A stretch of DNA of 12,452 nt from Gammaproteobacteria bacterium (GTDB lineage Bacteria; Pseudomonadota; Gammaproteobacteria; Steroidobacterales; Rariloculaceae). The translations under genes were made by a program, and so were the position numbers. The stretch spans positions 1 through 12,452 of the forward strand of contig PKRJ01000082.1 in assembly GCA_017577365.1 (NCBI GenBank). Reading direction: 5' to 3'. The notes under the pieces were generated by a model. That model did no database searches. It was given only the letters and a program-made list of their open reading frames with translations, and was not told the DNA's origin. This document shows, in pieces, positions 1 to 7,945 of the stretch (positions are counted from its first letter, which is position 1; every line of letters starts with the position of its first letter).

Positions 1-117
1 GCGTTGAACGGGGCGCGTGTCTAGTCTAACGACTCGCTCGGTATCCAGCGAACGGGCTCTTCTCTATCGGCACTCGTTGGTCGCTGGTCACTCTTCGAAT
101 TGCAGGAATCCGCGTCC

Positions 118-385
118 TCAGGGAGTAGGGTCGCGACTGCTCTCATCGGCTGGATTTGGTCCGGGAATCGGCCTGAACGCCGTTAAATCCAGTTCATCGA
201 TCCCAAGCACAGCGGCGCATTGAAGGATGAACGCAAGGGAGAGCGATCCTCGGTGGACGCGATTGGCAATCGCGGCGGCCGTAGTCTTCACGCCGATTCT
301 CTCCAGCCGCAGGGCCAACCGTTTGCCCGCTGGGGCTAAGCATCGCCCGAAAAAGACGCCGTGCTTCGTCTTTCCAGTGGCTCAC
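118..385 (-). pseudogene. Frameshifted DUF6471-like small HTH protein
   Basis: Two minus-strand frames together read as one small protein. The first (GTG at 385) gives VSHWKDEARRLFRAML. The second gives LAPAGKRLALRLERIGVK, then IANRVHRGSLSLAFILQC and AVLGIDELDL. This matches my recollection of the DUF6471 family: a W-x-x-x-A-K/R-R-L-L-K-A start, a 'RIGV' turn, 'I-x-N-K/R-h-x-R-G' and 'FxLQCLxAIG'. These are short XRE-like helix-turn-helix proteins of unknown role. The frames meet at CTTAG on the minus strand (336-340). Removing one T there gives a continuous reading of about 88 residues that ends at the TGA at 118-120. The gene lies beside an integrase remnant in A/T-richer DNA, so it was probably carried in by the same element. 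A sequencing error could produce the same picture. The family name is from memory of the pattern, not from a search. Confidence 0.55.
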
Positions 386-580
386 GCCATTACTGTCAGT
401 AGCAATCTTGTTAACGCTTCACGTCGTCGACATCCAGGAGCAGTCCCCCCCTGGATCGCGAATAGAGTCAGTCGTGTGCTCGCGCACTCGGAATTCGCCA
501 TCCGACCTACCCCGGCACCCACGTTCCCACCGTTCTCACGGTCGATCTGCTGGTCACTGTTCAGACCCAAACCGGGGTGA

Positions 581-1162
581 TTAAGATCGGGATCGGATGC
601 GCTTGAACATCTCGTTGCTTTGATGACCCAAGGCGCGATGGAACCGCTGCGCCTCAGCTTCATCCAGCCGACGATCGCGCCACTTACTGCCTCCTGGTAG
701 CTCGACACCCGCGATCGGATTCTTGAGATAGGGCATCCCCCATGCCTTTCTCGCCTTCTTAAACACCGCGCTGATAAGCATGAGATCGAGACGAATGGTA
801 TTTGCTGACTTGCCCTCGTTCTCCCTCTCCTTCTTGAATTCACTGAAGTGCGCTGCTGTTAGAAGGGAGAGCTTCAAGGAGGCGAGAGGGCGCTTCTGCC
901 AAGCCCGGATGCGCCGAAGTTCCTGCTCTGCGCCTTTTTTCGTCGGCGTCACTTCCTTTGCGTATCGCTCGAGCGCTTCAGACAACGTCATCTCGGACGC
1001 GAGATCCGGACACGTGTCTTCTCCAGCTAAGAGCTGTCTCTCGATTCGAGCAGCCCACTGCTCGGCTTCCGCCTTTGTATCGAAGGAGCGAGTTTTCGGT
1101 GCGAAGCCCCGAATCCGAACGCGAGCACGCCAGACTTTGCCGCGCTTATCGATTGATGCCAT
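581..1162 (-). pseudogene. Tyrosine recombinase (phage-type integrase), N-terminal fragment
   Basis: The reading frame gives 193 residues. Residues 1-50 look like the arm-binding domain of phage and island integrases (MASIDKRGKVWRARVRIRGF, then TKAEAEQWAARIE). Residues 57-157 look like the SAM-like core-binding domain (LSEALERYAKEV, then SANTIRLDLMLISAVFKKA and KNPIAGVELP). The characteristic lead into the catalytic domain follows (SKWRDRRLDEAEAQRFHRAL), and then the protein stops. Intact relatives are usually about 330-400 residues and carry R...H-x-x-R...Y in the missing half. No such remnant is visible in any frame before 385, so the gene is a deletion remnant that cannot catalyse recombination. 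The ATG at 1162 has a GGAG ribosome site at 1170-1173, 7 nt away. It is transcribed away from the tRNA-Phe, whose 3' end is 152 bp upstream, as in tRNA-targeting elements. Confidence 0.85.
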
Positions 1163-1238
1163 CGCAAGTCTCCAGAAGTTGAAGTGGAGACCCGTCTAGC
1201 AATCAGGTTTAGCTCGCAGCTCGGACACGCGACGGTCG

Positions 1239-1258
1239 TGGTCCAAAACTGGTCCAAA
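1239..1258. repeat. Two 9-bp direct repeats between integrase and tRNA
   Basis: TGGTCCAAA occurs at 1239-1247 and again at 1250-1258, an 11-bp period, about one helical turn. It lies in the short gap between the integrase start and the tRNA-Phe 3' end. Arm-type integrase binding sites are often short direct repeats next to attL or attR, so this is a plausible integrase or excisionase site. That role is inferred from position only. Confidence 0.4.
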
Positions 1259-1314
1259 TGAAACAGCTTAGTCCGCGCGCGGCCTTTCAAAGTATTGAAT
1301 TTGACAGGGATGAT

Positions 1315-1390
<76 letters not shown>

Positions 1391-1424
1391 GTGCAGGGCT
1401 GGCCCGCAGGGATGCGGGGCGTGT

Positions 1425-1454
1425 ATTAGACCTAGCCGGTCGGAGCGGAGTCAA
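1425..1454 (-). promoter_or_regulatory. Sigma70-type promoter of tRNA-Phe
   Basis: On the minus strand a -35 box TTGACT (1449-1454) and a -10 box TCTAAT (1425-1430) are separated by 18 bp, each matching five of six consensus bases. Transcription would begin near 1418, about 27 nt before the mature tRNA. The bases just after the -10 box are rich in G and C, as in stringently controlled stable-RNA promoters. That regulation is inferred. Confidence 0.65.
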
Positions 1455-1482
1455 GGCCGGGCGCAATCCGGGTCCTAACGCT

Positions 1483-1512
1483 TTGACAGGCCGGCGCGCC
1501 TTTCCCTAGGCT
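1483..1512 (+). promoter_or_regulatory. Candidate promoter for egtB-egtD
   Basis: A perfect -35 hexamer TTGACA (1483-1488) is followed after 18 bp by a weak -10-like TAGGCT (1507-1512, three of six matches). It lies 47-76 bp ahead of the egtB start and diverges from the tRNA-Phe promoter. An alternative -10 is TATTCT at 1531-1536, which has no matching -35. The -35 is convincing, the -10 is not. Confidence 0.3.
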
Positions 1513-1558
1513 GGCCCGAGACCGCGAGGTTATTCTCGCCGCGCGGAAGCGAGGACTC

Positions 1559-2848
1559 ATGGCCATCGCTCTACCGCCACAGGCCGCGGCGCATAAGCCC
1601 AAAGCGCTGGCGGCGCGCTACCGCCGCGTGCGGAATGCGAGCCTCGTGCTCGCCGAGCCGTTGGCGCCCGAGGACCAGGTCGTTCAGACCATCCCCGAGG
1701 TCAGCCCGACGAAGTGGCACCTCGCGCACGTCACGTGGTTCTTCGAGCGCTTCTGCCTCCTCGAGCACGCCGCGGGCTACGAGCCGGTCGACGAGCGCTA
1801 CTTCTACCTCTTCAACTCCTATTACTACACGGTCGGCGAGATGTATCGGCGGCCGGCCCGCGGCCTGCTGAGCCGGCCGACCGTCGCCGAGATCCGCGAT
1901 TACCGCGCCCGCGTCGACGAGGCGATGCTCTCTCTGATCGCGCAACGGGCCGACGATCCGGCATTCGCGTTCCTCGTCGAGCTCGGCCTGCATCACGAGC
2001 AGCAGCATCAGGAGCTGCTGTTGACCGACATCAAGCACGTCTTCTTCACGAACCCGCTCGGGCCCAAGTACGCGGAGCTGCCCGAGCCGCCGCGCGCAGA
2101 AGGCACACCGCTCGCGTTCATTGCTCGACCCGGCGGCATCCTCGAGGTCGGAGCTTCGGGCAATGCCTTTTGCTTCGACAACGAGACCCCGCGCCACGAG
2201 GTACTAGTTCGCGATCACGCGCTCGCCGACCGCCTCGTCACGAACGCCGAGTACCGCGAATTCATCGAGCAGGGCGGATACAACGACCCCGCGCTCTGGC
2301 TCTCCGACGGCTGGGCGCAGATCCGCGAGGAAAGCTGGAGCCGTCCGCTCTACTGGTCGGAGGACCTCGAGCAAGAGTTCACCCTCGGCGGATGGCGGCC
2401 GATCGATCCCCACGCGCCGGTCTGTCACGTCAGCTACTACGAGGCGGACGCGTTCGCACGCTGGGCCGGCGCGCGCCTGCCGACGGAGGCCGAATGGGAG
2501 CTCGCCGCCGCGGAGCAGTCCGTCGCGGGAAATCTCCTCGACTCGGGGCTGCTGAATCCCGCGGCCAGCCCAAAAACCGCGCACGCCGAAAACGGCGCAC
2601 CGCGCCTCCGCCAGCTCTACGGCGACGTGTGGGAATGGACCTCGTCGCCGTACGCCCCCTATCCCGGCTTCAAGCCGCTCGCCGGCTCGCTCGGCGAGTA
2701 CAACGGCAAGTTCATGTGCAACCAGATGGTCGTTCGCGGCGGCTCGTGCGCGACATGGGCCGAGCACATCCGTGCGACCTATCGCAGCTTCTTCTATCCG
2801 CGCGACCGCTGGCAGTTTCTCGGCTTTCGCCTGGCGAAAGACGCTTAG
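1559..2848 (+). CDS. egtB: Ergothioneine biosynthesis sulfoxide synthase EgtB
   Basis: EgtB is a non-haem iron(II), O2-dependent enzyme that joins a thiol (cysteine or gamma-glutamylcysteine) to the imidazole C2 of hercynine, forming the sulfoxide precursor of ergothioneine. The 429 residues match the usual length. Residues about 17-160 form the DinB-like four-helix domain. It contains KWHLAHVTWFFE (51-62) and HHEQQHQELL (145-154), and the likely iron ligands are H57, H146 and H150. Residues about 185-427 form the formylglycine-generating-enzyme-like (FGE-sulfatase) domain, with VSYYEADAFARWAGARLPTEAEWE, YGDVWEW (354-360), VRGGSCAT and a C-terminal RWQFLGFRLA. The ATG at 1559 has GAGGA at 1551-1555, only 3 nt away, so spacing is tight. 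egtD follows 37 bp later on the same strand. No egtA, egtC or egtE is in the window, so free cysteine may be the thiol donor, as in other two-gene bacteria, but the sequence does not settle this. Confidence 0.95.
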   Translation: MAIALPPQAAAHKPKALAARYRRVRNASLVLAEPLAPEDQVVQTIPEVSPTKWHLAHVTWFFERFCLLEHAAGYEPVDERYFYLFNSYYYTVGEMYRRPARGLLSRPTVAEIRDYRARVDEAMLSLIAQRADDPAFAFLVELGLHHEQQHQELLLTDIKHVFFTNPLGPKYAELPEPPRAEGTPLAFIARPGGILEVGASGNAFCFDNETPRHEVLVRDHALADRLVTNAEYREFIEQGGYNDPALWLSDGWAQIREESWSRPLYWSEDLEQEFTLGGWRPIDPHAPVCHVSYYEADAFARWAGARLPTEAEWELAAAEQSVAGNLLDSGLLNPAASPKTAHAENGAPRLRQLYGDVWEWTSSPYAPYPGFKPLAGSLGEYNGKFMCNQMVVRGGSCATWAEHIRATYRSFFYPRDRWQFLGFRLAKDA

Positions 2849-2874
2849 GGCCGATCGCCTCCCACGATCCGCAC

Positions 2875-2881
2875 AAGGAGG
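2875..2881 (+). promoter_or_regulatory. Strong ribosome binding site deciding the egtD start
   Basis: AAGGAGG, the full anti-16S core, ends 4 nt before the ATG at 2886. The frame is open further upstream (to 2772, inside egtB), but this site and the 324-residue length that results, close to known EgtD proteins, support the ATG at 2886. Confidence 0.85.
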
Positions 2882-2885
2882 ACCG

Positions 2886-3860
2886 ATGAGCAAAGGCTTG
2901 ACCCAACTCGCGAAGCCCGTCGAAGCCGCAACGAGCCTCGAAGCCGAGCGGGACGAGATCCTCGAGGGTCTTCTCGCCGAGCCGAAGCGCATTTCGTCGA
3001 AGTACTTCTACGACGAGCGCGGCTCGATGCTCTTCGATCGGATCTGCGAGCTGCCGGAGTACTACCCGACGCGCACCGAGCGCGCGATCGTCGCGGAACA
3101 TCTCTCCGAGATCGCGGAGCTCGTCGGCCCCCGCGCCGCGGTCATCGAGTTCGGCGCCGGCTCGAACGCGAAGATCCGCCAGCTCCTCGACGCGCTCGAA
3201 GAGCCCGTCGCGTACGTGCCCGTCGAGATCTCGGCGGACTATCTGATGAAGCAGGCCAAGGAACTCGCGCGCGATTATCCGAAGCTCAACATCCAGCCGG
3301 TCTTCGCCGACTTCACGCAGCCGTTCGACTTGCCGGAGCATCCGGTCATGCCGGAGCGCAATCTCGTGTTCTTCCCCGGCTCGACGATCGGCAATTTCAC
3401 GCGCGCGGAGGCGCGCGAGCTGCTCGGCGTGATGCGCGCCGAGGCGAAGGACGACGGCGCGCTCCTGATCGGCGTCGATCTCGAGAAGGATCCCGCGATC
3501 CTGCATGCCGCATACAACGACAAGGCGGGCGTGACGGCGGAGTTCAACCTGAACGTGCTGCGCCGTCTGAACCGCGAGCTCGGCGCCAACTTCGACCTCG
3601 ACGCGTTCCGGCACGAAGCCGTCTACGACGAGGGGCGCGGCCGCATCGAGATGAGGCTCGTGAGCGAGAAGGATCAGAAGGTGAGGATCATGGGCCTCGT
3701 CCTTCGCTTCCGCCGCGGCGAGCACATCGTCACGGAGTATTCACATAAGTACTCGATCGAGGGCTTTCACGCGATCGCACGCCAAGCGGGTTTCGAGCCC
3801 CGACGCACGTGGACCGATCCGCGCAAGTTCTTCAGCGTGCATTTCATGACGGCCGCTTAG
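2886..3860 (+). CDS. egtD: L-histidine N(alpha)-methyltransferase EgtD
   Basis: EgtD transfers three methyl groups from S-adenosylmethionine to the alpha-amino group of histidine, giving hercynine, the substrate of EgtB. The 324 residues match the family (about 320). Visible signatures are FYDERGSMLFDRICELPEYY (41-60) followed by PTRTE, the SAM-binding stretch VIEFGAGSNAKIRQL (86-100), PVEIS (112-116), FFPGSTIGNF (162-171) with the substrate-contacting Asn at 170, and AAYNDKAGVTAEFNLNVLRR (208-227). TEYSHKYS (283-290) contains a conserved Glu at 284. It is cytoplasmic, with no signal or membrane segment. It follows egtB by 37 bp with its own strong ribosome site, and the two are surely cotranscribed. 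The order is product-first: the enzyme for the second step is encoded before that for the first. Confidence 0.96.
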   Translation: MSKGLTQLAKPVEAATSLEAERDEILEGLLAEPKRISSKYFYDERGSMLFDRICELPEYYPTRTERAIVAEHLSEIAELVGPRAAVIEFGAGSNAKIRQLLDALEEPVAYVPVEISADYLMKQAKELARDYPKLNIQPVFADFTQPFDLPEHPVMPERNLVFFPGSTIGNFTRAEARELLGVMRAEAKDDGALLIGVDLEKDPAILHAAYNDKAGVTAEFNLNVLRRLNRELGANFDLDAFRHEAVYDEGRGRIEMRLVSEKDQKVRIMGLVLRFRRGEHIVTEYSHKYSIEGFHAIARQAGFEPRRTWTDPRKFFSVHFMTAA

Positions 3861-3873
3861 CGGCGAAGCCCCC

Positions 3874-3910
3874 GCGGTCGGGAATGCCCGCCGCCGACGA
3901 GCCGCGGCTC
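3874..3910. terminator. Possible stem-loops after egtD
   Basis: GCGG-T-CGGG (3874-3882) pairs with CCCGCCGC (3887-3894) around an AATG loop, with one bulged T. Next comes a perfect 12-bp palindrome, GAGCCGCGGCTC (3899-3910). No run of T follows, so intrinsic termination is uncertain. The stem-loops could attenuate read-through from egtD into acs or act as a protein-binding site upstream of acs. Confidence 0.3.
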
Positions 3911-3973
3911 ATAACCGGAGCCGCCGCTGCCCCATGACTAGGAAAACCTGTCCGACGTGATTATTCTCGGGGC

Positions 3974-5920
<1,947 letters not shown>

Positions 5921-5927
5921 GGATCGG

Positions 5928-5955
5928 CCGAGAGATGGGCCGCCCCATCTCTCGG
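5928..5955. terminator. Bidirectional hairpin between acs and yggX
   Basis: CCGAGAGATGGG (5928-5939) and its exact complement CCCATCTCTCGG (5944-5955) form a 12-bp stem with a CCGC loop. It begins 7 nt after the acs stop and ends 2 nt before the yggX stop on the other strand, so it can serve both converging transcripts. Neither side has a T-tract, so termination may need Rho or the hairpin may protect the 3' ends. Confidence 0.7.
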
Positions 5956-5957
5956 CG

Positions 5958-6224
5958 TTACTCCGGCCGATAATCCGGCGGCGCTTCCGAGCCCTCGCCG
6001 AAGAAGAACTTCTCCATCTCCCGCTCGAGAAATTCCCGCGCCTTCGGCTCGATCGGCGTCAGACGATACTCGTTGATCAGCATCGTCTGATGCTGCAGCC
6101 ACCGTTGCCAGGCGATCTTCGAAACGTTCTCGTAGACCCGCTTGCCGAGCTCGCCGGGATACGGCGGGCGGTCGAGCCCTTCGGCTTCCGTGCCGAGCAC
6201 GACGCAATGGACGGTTCTGCTCAT
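5958..6224 (-). CDS. yggX: Fe(II)-trafficking / oxidative damage protection protein YggX
   Basis: YggX is a small cytoplasmic protein that limits oxidative damage to Fe-S clusters and is linked to iron(II) handling. The 88 residues match the family (about 90). They include the start MSRTVHCVVLGTEAEGLD, the hallmark YPGELGKRVYENVSKIAW, the core QTMLINEYRLTP, and EFLEREMEKFFFGEG near the end. The conserved Cys is at position 7. Its ATG overlaps the mutY stop as ATGA (6221-6224), so translation is coupled. The mutY-yggX pairing is the same as in E. coli and Pseudomonas. It is the last gene of the minus-strand cluster and ends at the shared hairpin. Confidence 0.96.
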   Translation of the reverse strand: MSRTVHCVVLGTEAEGLDRPPYPGELGKRVYENVSKIAWQRWLQHQTMLINEYRLTPIEPKAREFLEREMEKFFFGEGSEAPPDYRPE

Positions 6225-7282
6225 GCGGCCTCCTCGCCGTCGGACGGCAATGTTTCGAGCAGCGTGCGAATCGGTGCGGCGATACCGATCGGCTGTCGCG
6301 CGGCCGGGTTATACCAAACGAGGTTCGACGAATCCATCAACGCACGGTATTCACCCTCGACGCTGACGAGCAACGGCTCGATGTCGAGATCGAAGTGCGT
6401 GAACGCGTGCGAAAGGCCCGGCAACACGCGCTCGATCGCGGGCGCGATGCCGAGCCGCTCGATACACCACGCGCGCGCGTCGTCCCCGTCGTCGAGCTCC
6501 GGCAGGCTGTAGAGCCCGCCCCAGAGGCCGTGCTCCGGCCGCCGCTCGAGGAGCACGCGGCCTTGGCTGTCCCTCACGACGAGCATCATGCGCCTTCGCC
6601 TCGGCCGCTCGCGCTTCGGTCTCGGTGAAGGCAGGCGCTCCTGGATACCGAGCCGGCACGCGCGGCAGTCTTCGACGACGGGGCACACCGTGCACGCCGG
6701 CCGCCGCCTCGTGCAAAGCATCGCGCCGAGATCCATGATCGCCTGCGTGTAATCGGCAACGCGCTCGCTCGGCGTACGCTCGTCGGCGATCGCCCAGAGC
6801 GTCTGCTCGACCTCGCGCTCACCGGGCCAGCCTTCGATGCCGGCGTGTCTCGCGAGCACGCGCTTCACGTTGCCGTCGAGGATCGGCGCGCGCACGCCGT
6901 GCGCCTGCGCGAGAATCGCGCCGGCGGTCGAGCGTCCGATCCCGGGCAGCGCCATCAGCTCGTCGAGCGAGTCGGGCAGATCGCCGCCGTATCGCTCCAC
7001 GACGAGCTGCGCCGCGCGATGGAGGTTCCGAGCCCGCGCGTAGTAGCCGAGCCCGGACCACAGCGCGAGCACGTCGTCGAGCGACGCCTCGGCCAACGCC
7101 TCGACGTCCGGGAAACGCGCGACGAAGCGCTCGAAATACGGGATCACGGTCGCGACCTGGGTCTGCTGGAGCATGATCTCCGAGACCCAGACCGCGTACG
7201 GGCGGCGGTCGCGCTGCCACGGCAGATCGTGCCGTCCGCAGCGATCGAACCACGCGAGGAGCCGGCGGGCGAAGTCGTTCAC
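6221..7282 (-). CDS. mutY: Adenine DNA glycosylase MutY
   Basis: MutY removes adenine mispaired with 8-oxoguanine, preventing G:C to T:A mutations. The 353 residues match E. coli MutY (350). VSEIMLQQTQVATV (33-46) holds the catalytic Glu35. The helix-hairpin-helix is LPGIGRSTAGAI (112-123), and ILDGNVKRVLAR (134-145) holds the catalytic Asp136. The [4Fe-4S] ligands are C190, C197, C200 and C206 (spacing C-x6-C-x2-C-x5-C). The C-terminal NUDIX-like 8-oxoG recognition domain spans about 231-345, with the loop SHAFTHFDLDIEP. Every key residue is present. The start is a GTG at 7282: an ATG 3 nt further upstream in another phase meets a stop at once. There is no clear Shine-Dalgarno. The stop of the preceding gene is only 4 nt away, so coupling is likely. 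Confidence 0.95.
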   Translation of the reverse strand: MNDFARRLLAWFDRCGRHDLPWQRDRRPYAVWVSEIMLQQTQVATVIPYFERFVARFPDVEALAEASLDDVLALWSGLGYYARARNLHRAAQLVVERYGGDLPDSLDELMALPGIGRSTAGAILAQAHGVRAPILDGNVKRVLARHAGIEGWPGEREVEQTLWAIADERTPSERVADYTQAIMDLGAMLCTRRRPACTVCPVVEDCRACRLGIQERLPSPRPKRERPRRRRMMLVVRDSQGRVLLERRPEHGLWGGLYSLPELDDGDDARAWCIERLGIAPAIERVLPGLSHAFTHFDLDIEPLLVSVEGEYRALMDSSNLVWYNPAARQPIGIAAPIRTLLETLPSDGEEAA

Positions 7283-7286
7283 GCCA

Positions 7287-7907
7287 TCAGTTCGCGCTCG
7301 CGAGCTCGACGCCGTTCGAGCGCTCGAGCTCCGTGGCCTCGCCGCGCGCGAGCCGCTCGATGCGATGAATCGCGCGCTCGCCGCCGGACTTGAGCTGATG
7401 CTTCAGCACGAGCGGCCCGATCACCGGCGGCACCCAGAAATCGGGATCGATCACGAGCCGATACTTGACCTCGGTGCCGCCTTCGACCGGCTTGAGCTCC
7501 CACACGCTCTCGCTGAACTCGAAATCGCTCTTCTCGGGCAGCGCGATCGTGCGGATATAGTGCGGCGCGTCGGTTTCGAGCCGTTCGACGCGCTCCAACG
7601 TCTTGCAAAAGCCGAGCACGCACCCTTCCATGCGCGTGTAGACGATCGGCGTGCCGTCCGGCGCGGGCTCGAGGTAATCGCTCGCCTTGTAGACGCTCGA
7701 GATCCGGCCGAAGCCGCCGTCCTCGTAGTCGATCAGCACGGCGAAAATGTCTTCGGCACGGGCATTGAAGCGCGTCTCGGCGACGAGCTCGTAGCGGCCT
7801 CCGTTCCGCGTCACGTCGAGCGAGCGGAGCTCGGCCGCGCCCGTGCCGAGCGCCGCGCAGATCAACGCGACGGCTGCCGCGCAACGTGCTCTCGTCGTTC
7901 TTTTCAT
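7287..7907 (-). CDS. Periplasmic SRPBCC/START-like ligand-binding protein
   Basis: The protein has 206 residues. Residues 1-25 form a Sec signal peptide: basic MKRTTRAR, a hydrophobic core, then an A-x-A-type site near GTGAA, so the mature protein is periplasmic. The rest fits the SRPBCC helix-grip fold (polyketide cyclase/START type): an N-terminal strand YELVAETRFNARAEDIFAVL (39-58), a loop GGFGRISSVYKAS, VYTRMEGCVLGFCKTL (89-104) with a Cys96/Cys101 pair that could form a disulfide, strands FSESVWELKPVEGGTEVKYR (131-150), and a long C-terminal helix GPLVLKHQLKSGGERAIHRI (164-183). Such proteins bind hydrophobic ligands, but no ligand is evident here. It lies 38 bp after asmA and 4 bp before mutY on the same strand, so it is in their operon. 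No catalytic residues can be named. The fold call is by pattern and the function is unknown. Confidence 0.75.
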   Translation of the reverse strand: MKRTTRARCAAAVALICAALGTGAAELRSLDVTRNGGRYELVAETRFNARAEDIFAVLIDYEDGGFGRISSVYKASDYLEPAPDGTPIVYTRMEGCVLGFCKTLERVERLETDAPHYIRTIALPEKSDFEFSESVWELKPVEGGTEVKYRLVIDPDFWVPPVIGPLVLKHQLKSGGERAIHRIERLARGEATELERSNGVELASAN

Positions 7908-7945
7908 CGTCGAACAGATCCGTTGATCGTTCTTCGAACGTCCGT

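Noticed and set aside
1..117. Possible second copy of the tRNA-Phe 3' end (att site)
   Set aside because: I looked for CCAGGGGCGG and neighbouring tRNA bases in 1-600 and found no match.
386..580. Search for the missing integrase catalytic half or other gene remnant
   Set aside because: No R...HxxR...Y pattern or other recognisable peptide is seen in any frame. Described as empty.
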